Shown here: in pieces, positions 50,815 through 55,272 of the stretch | Layout of the letters: each line of letters starts with the position of its first letter | Numbering within the stretch: the stretch's first letter is position 1 | From: an uncultured Clostridia bacterium | GTDB lineage: Bacteria; Bacillota; Clostridia; Peptostreptococcales; Anaerovoracaceae | Direction of reading: 5' to 3' | Length of the DNA stretch: 55,272 nucleotides | Assembly: GCA_934255135.1 (NCBI GenBank) | Contig: CAKQMV010000013.1 | Span: 1-55,272, forward strand | Notes under the pieces: model-generated | The model's input: the letters and a program-made list of their open reading frames with translations, nothing else | What the model was told of the DNA's origin: nothing | Databases searched by the model: none | Position numbers and translations under genes: made by a program

Positions 50815-52698
50815 CTACTTCACTATCACATCAACAGCTGCAACAAATCCGTTCATTCCATATACATATACAGTGCAGCTTCCTGCTCCCACTGCAGTAA
50901 TCTTTCCGCTCTTCGATACGGCTGCGATATTCTTGTCTGTAGAAATATATCTGAACTCGCTTCCGTGTGACTTGCCAAGAATCTTCTTCTTCGCACTAAC
51001 CTTAACTGAACGAGCCTTGATATTTGCTGATGATCCGACGCTCAGCTCAAAGCTTGACTTCGTTACCTTAACGCCCTTTACATTAGTGTAAGTCTTATTA
51101 GAAAGGTTTGCACTGTGAGCTGTGATAGTCTTTGCGATAGTAACCTTCTCGCCATCAACCATCTTGTAAGCCACTACATATACTCTGTAGCTCTTATTTG
51201 AATTAATCTTCTTTCCATCAATCTTGCTGATTTCTGTCTGAGTAGCCTTACCATCAGTAATTGAAGTCACGTACTTCTTCGCATTTTTCATGCCGCACAG
51301 GCGAACGACAACATCGTAACCGTCAGCACCATCTACCGTGCCCCAGTAAACCTTAAGACTCTTCTTAGCTCTGATAACTCTAAATGATGCATCCATGCTT
51401 ATCTTATGAGCTCCATCAGAAACCAGACCGCAAACGCTGCATACTCCGTTAACCCATGTATGCGCGCTCTTTTCAGCCTTTGCATTGCAGCATGAGTAAA
51501 CCTTCCAGTGATTGTCCTTATCAAGAACCCACTCGCCAAGCTTACCTGTGTGCTTTTCAGGATTTACTTCACCGCTGGCAAAAGTCTCGGTGCCTGCAGC
51601 ACCGCAGATACATGACATGTAGTATTCCGCAGGGGCTGTGCATGTTGCATCGCTCTTCTTGTACTGATCCTTTACAACCTTCTGATCGTAAGTGTGATAG
51701 TGAACGTATACATCCTCTGGTTCAGGCTTAGGAGTAGGCTTAACTTCTTCCTTGGCCTTTACTGTAAAGCTTACATCGAAACTCTTAGCGTCAAGACCTG
51801 TTCCAGATACTTTTACAGTTGCCTTATAGGTGCCTGCCTTAAGTCCTGTCCTAGGAGTTACTGTAAATGAAGCATTCTTAGCTCCCTCTGTAGTGATGCT
51901 CTCTATAGCACTCTTATCAATCTCAAATGAATCCTTGTTCTCACCAGACAGCTCTACCTTAAGTGCTCCTGTTTCAACATTACCTGTATTAGTAACAGTT
52001 ACAGCCTTAACTTCAGGTGTAGAATATCCCTCAGCAGCCTCTGCAAAAGCGAAAGCTTCAGTCTGATCTAATGAGATTGCCTTAGTTTCTTTAGGTGCTT
52101 CAACAATGTCAGTAGCTATAGCAGTCGCTATAATATCGAGAGAACCAGTATGTTCTGATGTTGACAAGAAATATCCAGCACCTGAGCCAGATAAAGTATC
52201 ACCTATGTATAACAAATTGTTAATGGCACCATTTTTTGATTCACATGCTATAACCACGCCATATGCAATATGCTTATCAGATTCTGTAAGTTCAAATATA
52301 AGTACTGAGTTCGTATCTATATCAACTTTAATTTCTGAATATTTATTCTTAATATAGTTTATGATACTTGTCAGATTATTACTATGATTGTTCATCTTCG
52401 AATAGCAACCGACATTTTTAAGCTTCCATTTTCCTGCATTGGCAAGTGTAGTGCTACCATTTGTGTCTACTGCTAAGGTCATGCCTGATACATGTATTTT
52501 TTCCCCAGTTGTTGCAAAGCCTGGTGTTCTCTGCACATCATATGCATAACCAAAATTTACCTTCTCTATGTCCGAAGCAGTTATCACTGTTCCCGTACTT
52601 CCACTACCACTATCATCAGCCCGCACCATAGCGGTGGACATAGACATTGTCACCATCATACAAAGCGACAATATAATGCTAAATAATTTCTTTTTCAT
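50815..52698 (-). CDS. Secreted multidomain protein with C-terminal Ig-like (Big2-type) domain
   Basis: 627 aa from ATG 52698, with AAAGGA 8 nt upstream; the in-frame ATG at 52719 lacks a ribosome site. The signal peptide is MKKKLFSIILSLCMMVTMSMSTAMVRA. Domains: an N-terminal ~190-residue region of unknown fold; a beta domain at ~210-310 (VTNTGNVETGALKVELSGENKDSFEI..TVTPRTGLKAGTYKATVKVSG); and a Cys-rich WVLDKDNHWKVYSCC..WVNGVCSVCGLV segment. The last part has Fn3-like and Big2-like strands (YISTDKNIAAVSKSGKITAVGAGSCTVYVYG). It is a likely cell-surface protein without a sortase motif, divergent from a LytTR regulator across a paired GAAATGT site. Confidence 0.82.
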   Translation of the reverse strand: MKKKLFSIILSLCMMVTMSMSTAMVRADDSGSGSTGTVITASDIEKVNFGYAYDVQRTPGFATTGEKIHVSGMTLAVDTNGSTTLANAGKWKLKNVGCYSKMNNHSNNLTSIINYIKNKYSEIKVDIDTNSVLIFELTESDKHIAYGVVIACESKNGAINNLLYIGDTLSGSGAGYFLSTSEHTGSLDIIATAIATDIVEAPKETKAISLDQTEAFAFAEAAEGYSTPEVKAVTVTNTGNVETGALKVELSGENKDSFEIDKSAIESITTEGAKNASFTVTPRTGLKAGTYKATVKVSGTGLDAKSFDVSFTVKAKEEVKPTPKPEPEDVYVHYHTYDQKVVKDQYKKSDATCTAPAEYYMSCICGAAGTETFASGEVNPEKHTGKLGEWVLDKDNHWKVYSCCNAKAEKSAHTWVNGVCSVCGLVSDGAHKISMDASFRVIRAKKSLKVYWGTVDGADGYDVVVRLCGMKNAKKYVTSITDGKATQTEISKIDGKKINSNKSYRVYVVAYKMVDGEKVTIAKTITAHSANLSNKTYTNVKGVKVTKSSFELSVGSSANIKARSVKVSAKKKILGKSHGSEFRYISTDKNIAAVSKSGKITAVGAGSCTVYVYGMNGFVAAVDVIVK

Positions 52699-52803
52699 GG
52701 TTATCGTCCTTTCTTCCATGTTTGCTATTCCTACCTGCTACGGCAGCTAGGAGTTTATGTGATTAAATTATGCTTCCAGGCTCTGCCTTATAAATTAAAA
52801 TAA

Positions 52804-52834
52804 CCTGAAATGTCGCCCTGGCGACCCGAAATGT
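52804..52834 (+). promoter_or_regulatory. Candidate LytTR site upstream of the LytTR operon and the secreted protein
   Basis: CCTGAAATGT (52804-52813) and CCCGAAATGT (52825-52834) are 10-bp direct repeats with a 21-bp period. They lie in the divergent gap, 106 bp from the secreted-protein start and 78 bp from the regulator start, and match the site at 17734-17764. Autoregulation and control of the divergent gene are inferred. Confidence 0.6.
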
Positions 52835-52911
52835 AACATTATTTACATAAAAATGTGCTATTCTGAAGATAAGAAATTGCCACCGAACAATTTACAGAAG
52901 AGGTAAAGACG

Positions 52912-53631
52912 ATGCTCAGAATTGCAGTATGCGACGACAACAGGCAGATGCTCGACCGTGTGGGAAGCATTCTATCCGATTACAGCGAGCGCATGAACAC
53001 GCCCGTCACCGTGGACACATATCTTAGCGCCATAGACCTTCTTGACGCACTCAGGAAGAACAACTACGACATCCTCATCCTGGACATCATAATGCCAGGC
53101 TTCACAGGGATTCAGGCTGCAAGGGAAATCAGACGATTTAACGAAGATCTGCGAATCATCTTCCTCACATCCTCGCGCGAGTACGCAGTTGACAGCTATG
53201 AGGTAGACGCATACTACTACCTGCTGAAGCCCGTAATTGCAGATACTCTGTTCCCGCTGCTTAACAGAATTGTCAGGGAGATAGAAGAAAGTGAACCATC
53301 ATGCGTCATTTATACACCGCTTGGAATCATTAATCTCCCGTTCGCGAGAATCGAGTGCCTCGAGGTCTACAACAAGCATCTCGTCTTCCATCTAAGCGAC
53401 GGCACACAGCGGGAGATTCGCGGATCACTCTCGGACTATGAGAATGCGCTTTTGGCAAGAAAAGAGTTTATTAAAATCCACCGTTCGTATATATTGAATA
53501 TGGACTACATCACAAGCATAGGAGCGGGAAACATCGAAGTTTACAGCGGTAAAGAATTCCCGGTTTCCAGGCTTCTTGTGAAGGATATTAAGGATCAGTA
53601 CATGGGCTACATGTTCTCGAAGGATAAATAA
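52912..53631 (+). CDS. LytTR-family response regulator (AgrA-like)
   Basis: 239 aa. The receiver domain (1-125) has acidic pocket DD (8-9), phospho-acceptor D58 in DILILDIIMPG, and K106 in YYYLLKP. The LytTR DNA-binding domain (~140-235) contains FIKIHRSYILNMDYI, the typical helix. Phosphorylated LytTR regulators bind paired 9-bp repeats 21 bp apart; such repeats lie just upstream. GAGGTAAAGACG precedes the ATG. It is co-transcribed with the kinase gene 9 bp downstream. Confidence 0.93.
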   Translation: MLRIAVCDDNRQMLDRVGSILSDYSERMNTPVTVDTYLSAIDLLDALRKNNYDILILDIIMPGFTGIQAAREIRRFNEDLRIIFLTSSREYAVDSYEVDAYYYLLKPVIADTLFPLLNRIVREIEESEPSCVIYTPLGIINLPFARIECLEVYNKHLVFHLSDGTQREIRGSLSDYENALLARKEFIKIHRSYILNMDYITSIGAGNIEVYSGKEFPVSRLLVKDIKDQYMGYMFSKDK

Positions 53632-53639
53632 GGGAAGCT

Positions 53640-54920
53640 ATGAATCTTGATGCACTATTGAATCTGTTTAATTATTGCCTGATTCTCATCTACGGAGTGC
53701 TGCTCTCGATAGATATGTCGGGCGGCTGGAATTCGAAGAGGGATAAATCACTCACCGCGGTCATCATCGCGGTGCTTATTGCTATGCAAGGAATCTGTGA
53801 TCTGTGTCTCGGCGAATCGCTCACCGCCAAGCTTTACCCTCTTATAACTCACATTCCGCTGATTCTGTTTCTGTATTACCTGTTCAGACGTTCCATCGGA
53901 GCAGCCATCGTCTCGGTCCTGACAGCATACCTCTGCTGCCAGATTCCGGAATGGTTCTCATCGCTCGTTAGTTATAATGTGGCATCCAGAATCGCTACAG
54001 ACCTTAGCTACACCGCAGCAATCGTAATAAGCTTCATTCTGCTTCACAAATATCTCGTCAAGCCTGCAAGCGAGGTAATCAACTACTCAACCTCATCCCT
54101 TCTCGGAATGGGAAGCCTGCCGGCAATGTATTATATTTTTGACTACTACGCTACGGTATACACTAACCTGCTCTACTCAGGCGTGATTCCGGTAATCGAA
54201 TTTATTCCTACTATGACAGTATTGTCGTATATCATTTTCGTTTCGATGTATCATAAAATTCTCGAGAAGAGATACACAGCCGAGCTCGAATCCGCGCACC
54301 TTCAGATGGAGCTCAAGCAGTCAGGTGAGGAGCTCTCAATGCTCCAGCATTCAATTGAAGAAACAGCGACCTACAGACACGACATGCGCCACCACTTCCT
54401 GATTCTCGGCGAATACATTCAACTCGGAGAGACAGACAAAGCTCTCGAATACATCCGCGCCGGCCAAAAGGACCTTGAGCGTCTCACGCCAACCCGCTAC
54501 TGCAAGAATAGAGCCGTGAACCTGATCATTTCTCATTTTGCAGCTCGCGCCGACCGTGCGGGAATCAGATTCGAAGCGGCAGTGTCCCTACCAGAGAAGC
54601 TGATGCTTTCAGAAACAGAGCTCTGTACCCTTCTATCTAACGCCCTAGAGAACGCCATCGGAGCAGCCTCAGAGTGCCCGGATGGCAGCAGGTGGATTCG
54701 CATCGACATAAGAACACATATGAACAACCTGCTCATTTCCGTTGAGAACCCATACAGCGGCGAAGTTAAGATAGAAAATGACATTCCTATCACAAGCAGA
54801 CCTGGTCACGGCTTCGGCGTCAAAAGCATCCACAGCATCACCGAACGCCACAAGGGCATCTGCACCTTCACCGCAGAAAACGGCACCTTCGCCCTGCGCG
54901 TGATCCTAAAACTAAACTAA
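53640..54920 (+). CDS. Histidine kinase with GHKL ATPase domain (AgrC-like)
   Basis: 426 aa. About six N-terminal membrane helices (residues ~10-205) form a sensor region without a large extracellular loop. A helical linker then leads to the phospho-acceptor His247 in TYRHDMRHHF. The C-terminal GHKL domain has NALENAIGAA (N box) and PGHGFGVKSI (G box). This is the AgrC/ComD layout, pairing with the LytTR regulator upstream. No AgrB/AgrD-like peptide genes lie nearby, so the signal is unknown. AAGGGAAG lies 4 nt before the ATG. Confidence 0.92.
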   Translation: MNLDALLNLFNYCLILIYGVLLSIDMSGGWNSKRDKSLTAVIIAVLIAMQGICDLCLGESLTAKLYPLITHIPLILFLYYLFRRSIGAAIVSVLTAYLCCQIPEWFSSLVSYNVASRIATDLSYTAAIVISFILLHKYLVKPASEVINYSTSSLLGMGSLPAMYYIFDYYATVYTNLLYSGVIPVIEFIPTMTVLSYIIFVSMYHKILEKRYTAELESAHLQMELKQSGEELSMLQHSIEETATYRHDMRHHFLILGEYIQLGETDKALEYIRAGQKDLERLTPTRYCKNRAVNLIISHFAARADRAGIRFEAAVSLPEKLMLSETELCTLLSNALENAIGAASECPDGSRWIRIDIRTHMNNLLISVENPYSGEVKIENDIPITSRPGHGFGVKSIHSITERHKGICTFTAENGTFALRVILKLN

Positions 54921-54963
54921 CCCATGCAGCAGAGTTCCACCATAAAACCTCACAATACAACAA

Positions 54964-54989
54964 TAGAGGAATGAACACTCATTCCTCTA
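54964..54989 (+). terminator. Terminator-like hairpin after the kinase gene
   Basis: TAGAGGAATGA (54964-54974) is inverse to TCATTCCTCTA (54979-54989). The T-run is weak, so efficiency is uncertain. Confidence 0.55.
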
Positions 54990-55003
54990 CATCCTTATAT
55001 ATA

Positions 55004-55153
55004 CTATGATTCCTTTCGTCTTACCCAGAATATGAAGAACAATGTTATTGACGTTAGCATCAATAAATACCACATCATAAGCCTGTTCTCATCTCCTGTT
55101 TTAATATCAGTCAGAGGATTTTTCTTCCCTCTAATACAGGTTATTCGTAACAT
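55004..55153 (-). CDS. Small ORF resembling the C-terminal sorting signal of a surface protein
   Basis: 49 codons. Its C-terminal half, IKTGDENRLMMWYLLMLTSI followed by a hydrophobic stretch and WVRRKES, resembles the hydrophobic helix and positive tail of LPXTG-type sorting signals (family often PKTGD or PQTGD). The pentapeptide is imperfect, no ribosome site precedes the ATG, and the 5S terminator lies just upstream. It is more likely a fragment of a lost cell-wall-anchored gene than an active one. Confidence 0.4.
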   Translation of the reverse strand: MLRITCIRGKKNPLTDIKTGDENRLMMWYLLMLTSITLFFIFWVRRKES

Positions 55154-55161
55154 ACAAAAAC

Positions 55162-55193
55162 ATAAAAAAGAAGATTCCTTAATGGAATCTTCT
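55162..55193 (-). terminator. Terminator of the 5S rRNA transcript
   Basis: AGAAGATTCC (55169-55178) pairs with GGAATCTTCT (55184-55193). On the minus strand TTTTTT follows, typical of an rRNA operon end. Confidence 0.8.
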
Positions 55194-55206
55194 AGAAAAA
55201 GAAAAA

Positions 55207-55272
55207 CCGGCGACGTCCTAATTTCCCAGGAGGCTGCCCTCCAAGTATCTTCAGCGCTAAAGAGCTTAACTT
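55207..55272 (-). rRNA. rrf: 5S ribosomal RNA, 3' part (runs off right edge)
   Basis: Read on minus, the segment contains AAGCTCTTTAGCGC, ACTTGGAGGGCAGCC and GGACGTCGCCGG, the conserved 3' half of 5S rRNA. A terminator follows at 55193-55162. About 50 bases at the 5' end lie beyond the window. Confidence 0.9.

Noticed and set aside
52912..54920. Complete agr-type quorum-sensing locus
   Set aside because: Only regulator and kinase are present; no AgrB protease or AgrD precursor frame is visible on either side.

Overview
The window looks like a chromosomal segment of a low-to-moderate G+C Firmicute of class Clostridia, probably an anaerobe of the Family XIII/Anaerovoracaceae or Lachnospiraceae type. 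This rests on strong GGAGG ribosome sites, a molybdenum-dependent purine dehydrogenase locus, AgrA/AgrC-like LytTR signalling, many small secreted proteins with Firmicute signal peptides, a yybP-ykoY riboswitch, and the protein families themselves. The genus is inference. The right edge runs into the 3' end of a 5S rRNA gene, so an rRNA operon lies just beyond it.

Layout. 1-1.4 kb is mobile-element debris: a possible group II intron 5' end, an internally deleted IS66-type element with a broken tnpA, and the 5' half of an element-borne primase gene. 1.4-7.2 kb is a compact, AT-rich, defence-like locus: a small ribbon-helix-helix protein and a C5-cytosine methyltransferase on +, facing a four-gene minus operon (77-aa protein, GHKL ATPase with a Gly-rich linker, a 294-aa protein of unknown function, and a DUF6339-like protein). 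7.9-15.1 kb is purine/molybdenum-hydroxylase metabolism (FAD, 2Fe-2S and Mo subunits, xanthine/uracil permease, an FAD oxidoreductase, divergent mocA). 15.2-23 kb carries secreted proteins (CHAP, GLUG-like, Fn3-like, right-handed-repeat, transglutaminase-like) plus a LOG-family hydrolase and an SDR. 23.2-27.4 kb is the pstSCAB-phoU operon with a PhoP-box-like promoter. 28-33.5 kb has a TVP38/radical SAM/DUF308/TetR group, citrate synthase and a hypothetical gene. 33.5-43.3 kb is a type I restriction-modification operon headed by a Fic protein, with two co-oriented hsdS genes around a tyrosine recombinase, and a decayed DUF1016 gene. 43.3-44.9 kb has an XRE regulator and a hicAB toxin-antitoxin pair. 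45.2-47.5 kb is a MATE pump with a divergent MerR regulator. 47.5-47.85 kb is a three-copy 114-bp repeat array. 48-50.8 kb is a P-type ATPase behind a yybP-ykoY (Mn2+) riboswitch. 50.8-54.9 kb is a large secreted protein divergent from a LytTR response regulator and its GHKL histidine kinase.

How the parts connect. The LytTR system probably controls secreted proteins: paired GAAATGT repeats with exactly 21-bp periodicity occur only upstream of the LytTR/secreted-protein divergon and in the divergent region at 17.74 kb beside another secreted protein. The most novel-looking locus is the methyltransferase/GHKL ATPase cluster at 1.4-7.2 kb. The type I system, with its recombinase, Fic leader gene and operator array, is the second. 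All functions are inferred from sequence motifs and recalled family features; no database search was possible.
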